From positions 1 through 64,000 of the forward strand of contig WHVA01000329.1 in NCBI GenBank assembly GCA_015179125.1: a DNA stretch of 64,000 nt, in the 5' to 3' direction. The number at the start of each line of letters is the position of its first letter. The first letter of the stretch is position 1. Shown one piece after another: positions 21,856 through 32,682 of the stretch. Source of the stretch: Gautieria morchelliformis. Its lineage: Eukaryota > Basidiomycota > Agaricomycetes > Gomphales > Gomphaceae. Position numbers and translations under genes: made by a program. Below the pieces are notes generated by a model. It saw only the letters and a program-made list of their open reading frames with translations, did no database searches and was not told where the DNA came from.

Positions 21856-23421
21856 TCAAGAAAAATCAAGGAACGAAACATACTCCCCCTCCTCCTCTGG
21901 AACCGACGGTAATGGATATGTATCTCTCTCGGCAACCAACTCGTGCTCCCCGTCGTCGACAACAACACTCTCAACGGTTTGATCGCTTTCCCGGTGCCAC
22001 TCATGTCGTAGATTACTCCGAATAGAGAGTCGTTCCTCCCTCATGCGCATTCGGACCTCCATAGCATGCATTCCGACTTCTTCTAGATGCGCTATGGTCT
22101 CCTGGATATCTGCGCCTGGTGTATCAGGAGATATATCCTGCGAAGGCGCCGTATTCCCTGTAGGAGCTACGTCACGCGAAAGCACGGCACACTCGTCGGG
22201 AGCCACGTCCTGCGAAGGTACAACGTCTTTGACACGACGCCGTCCGCCCAGTTTCCACCTTTTTGTGGTGTCGTGCCTTCTCGCCTTATGTAACTTGCGT
22301 GGTCTCCGGACGGATTCTGCGTTGCTGGCTTCCGAGGAGTCCCGTCGACTATCCGATAATCTCTTCTCCAGACCTGGCGGAGTCCTTAGACCCAGGAAAG
22401 CTGGCGAGGTGTCTGGACTTATGGGCGAGGCAGGGGGGAAAGCAATCCAAGACTCGAGGTGGACCCTCTATTGAGTGAGGAAAGGCTTGATGAGGATTGT
22501 GGTTTTCTATATGCGGGTGAACTTGGCGCGGATATGACAGTCGTGGGCACGCTAGTTGGCAACAAGTAAAGGCTTGAAGTTTGCTGTGGAGTAGGCCGCA
22601 GGGGTGAGCTTGGAGCGGATGCTGTACTATTAGTCATCCTAGTTGGTAGGGAGTAATGACACGAAGCGGACCATGGACTTGGTAACGAGTAGCGACTTGG
22701 TGAAGGTCGCAGAGTTGGACGGACGGGTGAAGTTGGTGAGGATGTCGGAGTGGATATCATGGCAGGGATAGACAGGGAAAGGCTCGCAGCGTCGGTGCTA
22801 ATTATATGCAACTCGTGGTGTTCATCGGTGCTAGTGGTAGCAGTCGGGAAGCATGAGGAGGTAGTGGAATGCCGCCTGTGCGGTTTTTCCTTCTTGACCT
22901 TCGACGCAGGATCGCCAGCTATGAAAGACTTCGCTCGGGGTCGGTTGAAATTCCCCGAACCACCGCGGCCAGTAGATGGCTAAAGAATCGCGAATCAACC
23001 TAAGTACATGGCGCATGGGCGGAAAACGTGGGATTTCCCGTGAACAGCGCACAGCGATGACCGTGCACTGTAACAAATTCACAAAGATGGCTCACCGTTT
23101 TATCTTTTTTCGCTTTCTGTGCGCCTTGATGTACTATCTGCTCATAGTCGTCGTCCGGATCAGCCGAAATATCAAACGGGATGCATTGGGCTCCAGATGC
23201 TGCTCTGATGTTTCCAGAACCGCCTCTGCCCGTGTATTTGATCTGGGGGAACGTTTAGGATCCACGATGACAGGCAACAAAGGGAAAGCACCTTGACTCG
23301 AGGATTAAGTGAAGCTTCTAACCGTCTCTCTCCAGGATTTCTGCTTCATCGAACAGATCGAGTTTGAGCGCCAGTGAGAATCGCCTCGTGCAGATCGTAC
23401 GAAATCGACTCGCCTGGACAT
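21856..23421 (-). CDS. DUF3602-like disordered protein with two GRGGSGN motifs
   Basis: Fungal DUF3602-type protein defined by GRGG(A/S)GN repeats; molecular role unknown. ATG at 23421 (MSRRVDFVRSARGDSHW) is followed by an intron. Exon 2 holds the first motif, KYTGRGGSGNIRAASG, near 23200. After another intron comes PSTGRGGSGNFNRPRAKSF near 22970, then SKVKKEKPHRRHS, a long Ser/Thr/Pro-rich region (TSSPTSPVRPTLRPSPSRYS), SPDTSPAFLGLRTPPGLEKR, a basic stretch, HLEEVGMHAMEVRMRMREERL and an acidic end, YPLPSVPEEEGEYVSFLDFS. The reading frame shifts once near 22440 at a run of six C; this could be an unseen small intron, a sequencing error or a real lesion. A TATA box lies about 65 bp upstream. 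Confidence 0.65.
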
Positions 23422-23484
23422 ATCCCAGGGCACATCTACTCTCCTGGGATGACACAGTGACCAGTCGATTGATACGACTTGACT

Positions 23485-23494
23485 AGATATATAC
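23485..23494 (-). promoter_or_regulatory. TATA box candidate for the DUF3602 gene
   Basis: On the minus strand this reads GTATATATCT, 64-73 bp upstream of ATG 23421, a normal distance for a fungal core promoter. Confidence 0.45.
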
Positions 23495-23659
23495 CACGGA
23501 CCGGTCCATGGACCGGACTATTTCCCAGCGGCCGGGGTAGCTCTCGAAATTAGTAATACCGGGCCAGCAACTGCTCCCCGAAGGCACTTATATAGTAAGT
23601 AGAATACCGATGTGGATGATATGCCCTATATTTCTACTCCGAAGAAATAGGTATCAGTA

Positions 23660-23711
23660 GGAAGCAGAAGCTAATAACTTCGGGAGTTATAAGTAGCTTC
23701 CGCTTCCTAGA
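23660..23711. repeat. Imperfect hairpin
   Basis: ggaagcagaagctaataact, then a short tcggg loop, then an almost exact reverse complement ending in agcttccgcttcc. No gene is attached. A T-rich tail is absent, so it is not a clear terminator. Confidence 0.6.
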
Positions 23712-24041
23712 ATCCTACCCACTTGGCCCCAGCGCGCTTTTCCTGATGTTGTAGTTCTGAATGGTGAGACCTTGACTCAGATCTACAAACCCTATCACAA
23801 GTCAATAAAGGAAAATCACACAAGTGGGGCCGTGACCGACAGAGCAAATCACACTGAGCGTGTGACTTTCCATAATGTCCGATTCTATGCTGCCAAGTAC
23901 TGTAGTGCTGACTCCACAGTGGATTCGCGCAGCGGAAGCAAAAATCAAACCGTGGTCAGACACCGCCATTCGCTCTCTTCACCCTCAAACACAGGCAGCT
24001 GGTGTGAGTTGAGCACTGTACTGCGCTATGGAAGTAGACTG

Positions 24042-24297
24042 CCCGGCAACCGATGCATCAAAGGTTCAGGCTCAGCGAGGTGAGCTTCTAATTTTTGTGA
24101 CACGCTGCGCAACAGTTTGCGACACGCTGCGCACGTTGCTGCCCATCGCTACGCCGCTACACAGAACACTATCTCACAGTACAGTGGACAGAAACTAATC
24201 ATATCTCTGTCACAGCCTCTCTTGATGAAATCCGGCGTTTTGATAGGAAAATCTGACGCTAAAGGAGCCAGCCAGCAGACACGAACGAGGAGTTATT
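24042..24297. repeat. Direct repeat copy 1 flanking the MUB1-like insert
   Basis: About 255 bp beginning gaagtagactgcccggcaac and ending cgaacgaggagtta. The same sequence recurs at 25150-25415 with about 5 percent differences and one small indel. It encloses a GC-rich gene fragment. Confidence 0.85.
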
Positions 24298-24309
24298 ACC
24301 ACTTGCAAA

Positions 24310-25149
24310 CTTGCAAACTTGATAACAGCGCTCGACACGACGTCGCCCCTCCCACTGTTCACGCACCTCACGTACCTCACGTCGACCTCCCCGCGCATCC
24401 GCGAGATCCTCACCATGGACGGCGGGCTCGTGCGCCTCGTGCGCCTCCTCCGCGACTTCTGCGTGCACCCGCCCCCCGCCCGAGTCCCCCGCCCAGTTCT
24501 ACGGGCTCCTCCCGCCCCTCCCGCCGCCGCCCCCGCCGCCCACGCACACGCCCCTCGCGCCCCCCGCGCCCCCCGACCCAAAGCGCCCCTTCGACCGCGC
24601 GGCCGCGTACCGCTTCAGCCTCGCGTTCCAGTGCGTCGTCAACGTCGGCGTGCGCCGCTCGGAGCCGATCCGCGCGCACGTCGTGGAGGCGGGCACGCTG
24701 GACGTCGTGGGGTGCATGCTCGAGCGGGATGCCGCGGGAGACGCGCGAGCAGCGGCATGCAAGGAGGATGGCGCTGGCGGATGTGCGCCAGCGGGAGGTG
24801 CAGGCGGTGCAGGCGGAGGAGCTCGCAAGGGCGCTGCATCTCCAGGTTGCGGGCGTGCGCCGCGGACAGGACCAGGACCAGGTGTGTTGCGTTGTCTTCG
24901 CTTTTCGTGTGCCACCCCGCTGACGCTGGCGCTGTCCTCGCAGGACGAGGAGATGTGTGACGCGGAGCAGGACCAGGACCCGGACGAGGACGCCGCCTCC
25001 ACGCGCGCCCTGCGCTCCAGCGACACCTCGAACGACACCTCCCCCACGGAGACCCCGCACGGCGGCAGCACCCCCACCCGCGCCGCCCCCGTCCCCGCCG
25101 CCATCCACGCCCGCGACCGCAGCGGCACCGTCGGCGGCGGGCGCGCGGG
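24310..25149 (+). pseudogene. Captured fragment of a MUB1/SamB-like gene
   Basis: MUB1/SamB proteins have an armadillo-like N-terminal region and a C-terminal MYND finger, and in yeast act with Ubr2/Rad6 in Rpn4 degradation. Here only the N-terminal region is seen: ALDTTSPLPLFTHLTYLTS, SPRIREILTMDGGLVRLVRL and LLRDFC near 24330-24460, then AAAYRFSLAFQCVVNVGVR, SEPIRAHVVEAGTLDVVG near 24600-24710, then PRETREQRHARRMAL and ELARALHLQV. An apparently genomic intron (gtgtgttgcg...cctcgcag, about 24882-24943) precedes an acidic, Ser/Thr-rich piece. The frame changes at least twice, near 24477 and 24725, and no MYND finger is present. GC content is far above its surroundings. It looks like a DNA-level capture or transferred segment. 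Confidence 0.7.
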
Positions 25150-25415
25150 TGAAGTAGACTGCCCAGCAACCGATGCATCAAAGGTTCAGGCTCACCGAGG
25201 TGAGCTTCTAATTTTTGCGACACGCTGCGCAACAGTTTGCGACACGCTGCACACCAGTTTGTGTTGCTGCTCATCGCTACTCCGCTATCTATCTCACAGT
25301 ACAGTGGACAGAAACTAATCATATCTCTGTCACAGCCTCTCTTGATGAAATCCGGCGTTTGATAGGAAAATCTGACGCTAAAGGAGCCAGCCAGCAGACA
25401 CGAACGAGGAGTTAC
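25150..25415. repeat. Direct repeat copy 2 flanking the MUB1-like insert
   Basis: Second copy of the repeat at 24042-24297, same orientation, ending in the same cgaacgaggagtta. The fragment between the copies is about 850 bp. Confidence 0.85.
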
Positions 25416-25596
25416 CGAAAGCGTATGTCTACCTATGTCCCTCTACATCTAAAGTGTGACATATCAAACTGACAGAAGTTTCAGAGGTTACTACAACAAG
25501 TCATGCGACCGGTGCACGACAGCAGAAAGCTAGGAGCAACAGGTAAGTCATGCTCATCTCAACCGCTCGCTAGCACTTAGATATCCTAATAGCCGT

Positions 25597-26067
25597 GTTG
25601 CGGACCTGAAGTCAGAGTGTAAAGGCAAGGGGTTGCCCGTGGGTGGGTAGGGACGAAGAAGGGTAGCCACCAGCGCTGGTGGCCCACTGGCGACACCAAT
25701 GTAAGTGAAATATCTATCCTAATATGGTCAGTCACGGTCGTGGATTGACGTATACCTTCTGTCACCCGATCCTCGTGCTGCACTGCCCACTGTACAGGTG
25801 CGTAAAAATGGCATCAGTTCATCGGCCATCGTCAACAGAATACAGCTGGAGATTGAGCAGGGGAAGTCAACCACTGAAGCCATTGCAACGCTGGATGAAA
25901 TGCGCGGTAATGACATATTTACAGGTGAAGAAAGGGAAAAGGATGGCGGACAGCGATGGTACCGTAGAAGCAGCTTCAGTCGAGCAGACACAGTCCGATG
26001 TTCCCAGTTAGTTATGTATTTAGTGTGTTATGAAAATAATTACAGCAGGTTATCAAAGCCTCAGTAG
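25597..26067 (+). CDS. Possible two-exon gene, unknown
   Basis: A frame with VGTKKGSHQRWWPTGDTN ends at a strong donor GTAAGT near 25702. It can join at an acceptor (gtacag, near 25797) to KNGISSSAIVNRIQLEIEQG and TTEAIATLDEMRG. The product then continues to a stop at 26065-26067. The upstream start could not be fixed, because the preceding exon reads in another frame (RVADLKSECKGKG). No family recognised. Confidence 0.3.
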
Positions 26068-26195
26068 TGCTCCCCCTCGAGAAGAGTAGCACGAAGTATT
26101 GTAATTACAAGTTGTTCGACGCAAGTATTGACGCCGGTAGCATGGGCACACCTAAAATGTTCAGAAGTCTGGGAAACGGGGGTAAAAGTTGTGAT

Positions 26196-26355
26196 TATTT
26201 TCGTGATTAGGCTCCGTTGAACCGTGATTCACAGGGGCTCAGATCGTGATTCACGCAGACTTCTGGCTCAAAACTGTGATTCGTGCGATTCGCGTCATGA
26301 CTTCGGCGGGCGCTTGGTCACGACGCGGGTGTGATTCGAACTCCGAATCACAACA
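26196..26355. repeat. Cluster of GTGATTC words
   Basis: Within 160 bp the word gtgatt(c) appears five or more times, plus gaatcac on the other strand (gtgattcacagg, cgtgattcacgc, tgtgattcgtg, gtgattcgaac). A degenerate dispersed or protein-binding repeat is possible; nothing else is evident. Confidence 0.5.
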
Positions 26356-26999
26356 CTTGCGATGGGACCCAGTGGACAGTGGTGTACAAATTCTAGCCCT
26401 ACTCGGGATTTGCGTGGATCACGGTAACATTCCGGGTCTGATCAGATCATATCCTATCGCTTCATGAACAGAGCCTCGCACTCTAGTGAGCTCTAAGATC
26501 TAATTAACCCAGCAAAGGTATACCTATGTTTCCAAATGCTTCCAGATTCGGTGATGTATCACCGCTGCTGTGCTTCATATTTCCTATTCCTGCTACGAGC
26601 GCTGAAAATATAACCAAGTAGCGTGATCACAGCGCCACCCGGTGACGCCACTGAGGCAAAATACGTCTGCGAGCAGCTACAGCTAATCGCGGCGACGGCT
26701 TGCCATTGAACTTGCAGGTTTGCAATACTATGTGCACAATTGACTAATATGCACCCCAAGCGTCTAGCTTGGGGCCGTTGGTTGATTTATGCATCACATC
26801 CATCCCCGGTGGACTTGTTGGGTTCTGATCAAGATGTCAGCGAAATACTGATTGATATAAGTTCAACAAGCAACGGCACACACATCTGGATCACCGTATC
26901 TGCCAGCTGAGGTTGATGGTGATTCACTCCAAAGTTCGCTTACCAACGACAAGCTCACCATCAGGTTTTACAATACAAATGAGATACTGATTGTCGAGC

Positions 27000-27008
27000 A
27001 TATATAAC
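27000..27008 (+). promoter_or_regulatory. TATA box candidate upstream of the exon at 27090
   Basis: atatataac lies about 85 bp before an ATG at 27090 and is followed by ccaccacctccacc, a usual fungal leader composition. Confidence 0.4.
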
Positions 27009-27089
27009 AGCTTCCCCTATCAGCTAGGAAAAGTGGACGCCGGTCACCAATCCTTACCATTACAGAATATCCACCACCTCCACCGTACT

Positions 27090-27161
27090 ATGGATGCACT
27101 AATCGCGGAGCTCACTACAGTCGTTGCGGGATTTCGGGTCATCGTCAACAACAGCAGTAAG
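27090..27161 (+). CDS. First exon of a gene interrupted by the hAT element
   Basis: ATG 27090 opens a 24-codon frame, MDALIAELTTVVAGFRVIVN..., which runs exactly to the hAT insertion point. On the far side of the element the target duplication is followed by gtatacgtt, which would be a splice donor directly after an in-frame AAG. The uninterrupted site therefore reads as exon 1 plus intron. Downstream exons were not recognised in the AT-rich DNA after 32,970. Product unknown. Confidence 0.4.
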
Positions 27162-28003
27162 TAGTGTTGCCGCGGCGCGGCTTTGGCTTAGCGCCGAGCC
27201 ACGCTTACCAAAGCCGGCTATTATCATTATAGCTCTAAGCCAAGCCGAGGAACCGCAGCTTGGCTTGGTTAAAAGCCGGCTTTTAGCCGGAAGCCGAATA
27301 TAGCTAATGGGAGATACCGGATTATTAATACATTATTTATCGTTCTAAACCTTCGGTCATGATAATCTCTCTCAGTATGGTGGTTTGGCTAGAGCACCGT
27401 ATCTGTACCAATTATTGAACTAATATTAGTAATATAACCTTCCGTTCATTAGTGATTCATTTCGCGAGGACAACGCTGCCCGTGAAAAGGAAGGTCGCTG
27501 TCATCGTCGCTGTTACCGTACCGTATTTCACAGCTGTATATGTCGAGCTCATTGCTGTATACATTTGGAGTTACATTATTCTTAAGGAGGTCATCTGCGA
27601 CAGTTAAGGGCCTCCAATTTAGTATATCCTCAAGGTGAAAGCCATCACTTACCGGTAGCGAGATTGCTTCCAAATGGCCGCGAGGGAGAACGACGATAGG
27701 AAGAATGAGAGCGGGATGGGGTGGGTGATGCATGCGATAGTTGCATGCGAACCCTGTATATTGCAATAAGTATCTCAATCCCTGGCACAGTTTCACGAAC
27801 GTACATGATATGCATAGGAGTCGGGACAGCCATTTTGATAGATGGATTCTGGTGATACCCGCCGAAGTTTGGAGAGCCCGCAGAATTTTCTTCGCTCCTG
27901 CAAGCGATGTCAAGTATTCGATTCTTGAGAACTGGAACATACAACGTACCAAGCGCCGCGAATTGTCTTCGTGTACATCCTAGCTCCCTCCGCGGGCACA
28001 TCA

Positions 28004-28640
28004 TTCAAGGGATTCAAGGGATCAGGTGGGTTGTTCGAAGATGAGGGGCTGGGTATGAGTTCGATGGGACGAGAGCGGGTCGAGTGGGCTGTTCAATGAT
28101 GAGGGGCTGGGTATGACTTCGATGGGAAGAACGAGAGCGGGATCGGGTGGGTTGTTTGAAGATGAGGGGCTGGGTATGACTTCGATGGGAAGAACGAGAG
28201 CGGGATCAGGTGGGTTGTTCGAAGATGAGGGGCTGGGTATGAGTTCGATGGGACGAGAGCGGGTCGAGTGGGCTGTTCAATGATGAGGGGCTGGGTATGA
28301 CTTCGATGGGAAGAATGAGAGCGGGATCAGGTGGGTTGTTTGAAGATGAGGGGCTGGGTATGACTTCGATGGGAAGAACGAGAGCGGGATCGGGTGGGTT
28401 GTTCGAAGATGAGGGGCTGGGTATGAGTTCGATGGGATGAGAGCAGGTCGAGTGGGCTGTTCAATGATGAGGGGCTGGGTATGAGTTCGATGGGACCAGA
28501 GCGGGTCGAGTGGGCTGTTCAATAATGAGGGGTTGGGTATGACTTCGATGGGAAGAACGAGAGCGGGATCGGGTGGGTCGTTTGAAGATGAGGGGCTGGG
28601 TATGACTTCGATGGGAAGAACGAGAGTGGGATCGAGCCGA
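28004..28640. repeat. Minisatellite, about 60-bp unit, roughly ten copies
   Basis: The unit reads gatgaggggctgggtatgac, then ttcgatgggaagaacgagag, then cgggatcgggtgggttgttc, with variants. Two alternating subtypes (gacttcgatgggaagaacg and gagttcgatgggacgag) suggest a higher-order dimer. A single related unit lies apart near 27690. Minus-strand translation gives a Pro/Ser-rich repeat (PALVLPIEVIPSPS), open over long stretches because the unit length is near a multiple of three. It lies just beyond a splice-donor-like site at the end of the NAA15-like fragment, so it may be intronic in origin. Confidence 0.9.
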
Positions 28641-28696
28641 TTGTTCTCTAGAATGAGTACGAGAGGGAATTTTACATCGAAATAGACAAGACATAC

Positions 28697-28878
28697 CGTC
28701 GATACTTTACCCTTTTCGCTCTTCTCCCTGAATGTTTCTTCACTAAGTTTCACTTCTCGTTGCCCACATAAAGAGCACGGACATCAACAAAAAGAGAAGG
28801 GATACCCTTAATGAGGCCATTCAGGCGGTATGGCCTGATGAGAGACTTGAACTCCTCGCCCAATGACCCTACCAGCAT
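28697..28878 (-). pseudogene. Captured fragment of a NAA15-like gene (NatA auxiliary subunit)
   Basis: NAA15/Nat1 is the TPR scaffold of the NatA N-terminal acetyltransferase and anchors it to the ribosome. On the minus strand, from ATG 28878, the frame gives GEEFKSLIRPYRLNGLIKG, then IPSLFVDVRALYVGNEK, then after one frame change KLSEETFREKSEKGKVST. This ends at a donor-like GTATGT (28691-28696). It matches the conserved KG(I/V)PSLF..L+SLY...EK..IIEE block of the family. Only this single exon-sized piece of a normally 800-900 residue protein is present. It lies 240 bp beyond the transposase stop, inside the hAT ends, so it is read as captured DNA. Identity is by motif only. Confidence 0.65.
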
Positions 28879-29119
28879 AGATGGAAATCGGACTACAGTG
28901 CATAAAGATCAAGCGAACGTGGTAACACAAGTGAAGAGAAGAGTGCAGGCGGTGGTGTGCAGGAGTGAGGTGTGCAGGAGTGAAGAGTGCAGGCGGTGGT
29001 GGTCAAGAGCCAACAGTGTTCGTTGTTCAGGCTCCGATAATCTCGCGCTGGTCAGTCTCTGGGAGATTTTTTGGAATAGAAAATATATGCAATGAGAAGC
29101 TGATTATTACAGAGCCTAC

Positions 29120-32100
29120 TTAAGATTCCTCCCCCCATTCGTCACAGCCCTCGAAAACAAACTCTTCAAGCTCTAGATCTGTCAAGTCCTTCCCAGGCTC
29201 ACCATCGGTTTCCTGCACATTCCCATCCTTGTCCAATATATCCAGCTGTTGATCAAATGCACTGTGAGGCTTGTGTGCACATACTGAGTATCCCTGATCT
29301 TGCCACTCATTTTCCCGTTCTATGTCCTTCTCCTCCCATTTCCAGCTAGCCGTGAAATCTAGCCGGGCCTTCTTGATCATGAACTTCAGCATCTGCAGCT
29401 GTTCCATCAGATGCGGTGAGATGTGGTTTCTTCGACGTGTATCCGTCTCCACGCTAGAAGAGAAGATGCGCTCGGCAGGGACAGATGATGCTTGTGCTGG
29501 GAGATAGTCGAGTGCCCAACGAGATAGCCGTGGATAGTTTCCCTCGTTGTGCTACAGGGTGGTTATGGTTAGAAGTCAAATGTCAAACAGGAGCCTAAGT
29601 TATTACGCACATCCCACCATTTGATTAGATCAACGCTGTATATGTCAGGCCAGTTAGCAGCATGACAATACGAATCCCATTCTTCTTCAACCGACGGTAA
29701 ACGCGAAGTGCACCCTGTTGGTGACTTGTCAATTTCCCAGCCAAAAAGGAGTGTGTAAGCATTGCGCGACACGCATGGCTGGTGTATCGTCTCCCTGGTA
29801 GATTGAGCGGCTGGTTGACTCTCGTCATATTTTGCAAGCTAAACAATGGTCAGGTTTCACTGGAGGGCAGATAGCGTAAAACTCACCTCTAATAGAATAG
29901 TTCGTTTAGCATACGAAACCTGATTGGCTGGCCAGTTTCTTTCGATCCATCGAAACCTGAGCGATGGATGAAGGACTAGCAAAGGCTTGATTAGCAATTG
30001 ATTTAGTAACAGCTTGCCACATACCAATAGAGATAATATGCGGCTTTGAAAAGCGACGCTCGTTATACTGCGAGGTCATCTTTTCAACTGCCGCATCAAT
30101 CATCCTTCGTAGGTGCACATTCGAAGGCTCCTTGCGCATGCGGGTCCAAGTAGATAGTAGTGAGTCGAATGCAAGGAGTACGCAGGCAAGAATAGGTGTG
30201 TGCTCGGTACACATGACGGCTTGTAAAGCATGACCCGGCTGCGGGTATAATAAGCATGGCCCCTAGGTTAAACAAAGAACAGGACCTACCTCTAATATAT
30301 TCTTTATGTCCTTCAGTACGGCCCATTCATTGTTGGTGAGTCGTTGCTTGAAGATGGTACTCATGACTGGTGGCGAAATATAAACTTCAATTGCCTAATA
30401 CGAACTTTAGCGTTTTCATACTCATCAATAGCATAATGACTTACCTGACGAAGATACAATGCTCGTTCAATCATAAGATACGACGATCCCCATCGGGTTG
30501 GACTATCACGAATAAGGGTGAGATGTGCAAGCTGGTAAGATACCTGTTGAGCATCTAGCCAACGTTCTCGACGGTTGCCAGTTGTAACGATCTCCTTGAA
30601 TTCTTCACGGCGGAGTTGGGAGGACCGAATCGTGTTAGCGATGTTACGAGTAATCGCGACTGGATCACGCTGTAAAGCCTGTGTGGGTGTTTGACTAGAG
30701 GGGTTTACTGGGTCATGCTCAGTCAGATCAAACTCGCCAGTAGGGTTTTCCAAAGCCTCGGTACTTGTGCATTCTCGTAGCATTGCCGTCACAGTGATGT
30801 GTAGGCGATGTGGGAAGCATCTAAAGTTTATGATAATTAGAAAGAAAGCCAACATATAATAATATTTTTACTTACATTATCTGTTGATTAGCACTATCAA
30901 AGTCTATGAACCGAGCCATTAGCAGGTGTTCGAAGTCTTGCATCATCGCAGCCATATTAGATGCGCCGTCCGTAGTGATAAACATAATCTATACACATTT
31001 AGCCACAATATGATAAATGTGTGAGAAAATGACGCACCTTGTCTGTTATGTTGACACGGTCGGTGATAAAGAGGAGACCCTTCGCAAGATCCTGACCGAA
31101 ATGGCGGCCAGGCATCGGAAGGAATCCAATGAGAGCGGAATGTAGCGCCAGCTCTCCCCTGCCATCCAGTGAAGTTGAAATGGACCCACGACATAGGTAG
31201 TGAGCCGTTACGGCGCCATACGCACGCATGCTCTTGTCGTCCCATAAGTCCATTGTAAGTGATATCTTCCCCACTGATTGCTATAAAAATGTGTGAGCTT
31301 TTCATAGTCCTGTGGGTTCACGAGAGAAATCACCGCTAGCTCTTTTTTGAGTTCCGTAAAATTATGCTCCCATGCCTTACCAATTAAACTCCAAATTGCT
31401 GTTCGGTGTGGGATATCGCAGCTTAGCATGGATTCTTGTAGCAGAAGTAGGAGATCACGGAATTCAGGGCATTCAACGACATTAATAGACTAAATGAGAA
31501 TATTAATAAGTTTTGAAAGCTAAGTGTACCATATCTGACATACCTGGTCATCTGCAACGATCCAGTTAACTAGTGCCGCTTTAAAGCGACCCGTTGAAAA
31601 TGGAGGGCGTGGATCAGGTTGAGTGGTCACTTTTTCGTTACTTTTGGGGAGAGTGAGAGATTTTATCTTAATCGGCCAGTCATTCTCATGGCAAGCTTCG
31701 AGATACTCATACGCATGACATGCTTCAATGTGCACACGCAGAGAACCGGTGCTTGTCAACGGCGAATACTCCACAGGTGGACTGCAAATTGTCAGACGTT
31801 ATCTGAATAAACTGGTAAAAAACTCACTAGCACAATTTGCAAATAGTTTTGATTCCTTTGGCGATACTACCTTTAACGAAAAACTGCCAAACGTCAGGCG
31901 CACCAGCTGCTGGTCTACGAGTTCGACGTTGGTTGCTAATAGGGGACAATGGGATGCTTGTGAATGTACCCCTAGGTCGTCCAAAAGGGGAAGCAGGTGT
32001 TCGTACGATACGAGTGATAACGACGCGTTGTACAGATGTGGGAGGATCGGCATGTTGTTCGTTGGCCGGGGTTCTAGGCTGAGGTGGTGGTGGTGGAGTC

Positions 32101-32682
32101 ACATGTTGAGATAAGGGTGTTGTACCACCAAAAAAGACATCCATGTTGTGAGACTCGCGCTCCTCCTGGTTCCGTGCATGGCGTCCTCGCGTTGCTTCTC
32201 ACGTCGATGCCGAGATCGGTCCTCCAAAGTGCTGGTAGGTGGTTCGGGCCCAGGGTCAATGCTGGTTGCTACCTTACCCTTGCCACCTCGGCCCCTGCCC
32301 CTGCCCCTGCCTCTTCCCCGAGTGACTGGACCTTCTATACTATGATCAACATTACCGTTGTCATCCTCTTGAATAAGGCGAAAGATTGCGTCCTCGTAGA
32401 GTGGCCGAGCCCTTGTATCGCGAAGTTTGGGGCCCATTGTTGGTATCTGAGACAAAGTAATGACTGGAATACTTTATGGGAAGGGAAACTTACCGGTATA
32501 TCGTACGTGTTTATAGCATTCGGCTGGCACTTTAGGGCGATAACTTGACGATAGAATTGTATTGTACCCGTTAGAACAGGCTCGAATAAATCTGTTGACA
32601 ACCCGTTAACCTGTCACATGTGAAATGGCGCCACCACCGGTGCCCGCTACTCCAGCGACTTACCTAGATGTCCATGCTCCAT
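29120..32682 (-). CDS. hAT family transposase (BED finger, RNase H-like DDE, C-terminal dimerisation domain)
   Basis: Cut-and-paste transposase of the hAT superfamily. ATG 32682 (MEHGHLD...) is followed by two introns with GTAAGT donors, then PTMGPKLRDTRARPLYED, a low-complexity GRGRGRGRG region and VWQFFVKG. A BED-type zinc finger follows (CKLC, then HIEACH after an intron near 31,790-31,830). The catalytic core shows TMDLWD (first Asp, near 31250), TTDGASNM (second Asp, near 30970) and CFPHRLH. The C-terminus has IKWWD, YPRLSRWALDYL, VPAERIFSSS and RRRNHISPHLMEQLQMLK, the hAT dimerisation region with the catalytic Glu context. About a dozen introns all keep frame and no break was found. The stop lies at 29120. 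Length is about 880 residues, normal for the family. Confidence 0.9.

Noticed and set aside
24410-25128. Long minus-strand frames in the GC-rich block
   Set aside because: They are antisense shadows of the MUB1-like fragment, produced by high GC content.
28004-28640. CRISPR-like array
   Set aside because: Units are contiguous without unique spacers; it is a minisatellite in a eukaryote.
28277-28753. A Pro/Ser-rich repeat protein encoded by the minisatellite
   Set aside because: The frame stays open because the unit length is close to a multiple of three; no start, no conserved flanking domain, and a donor-like site precedes it.
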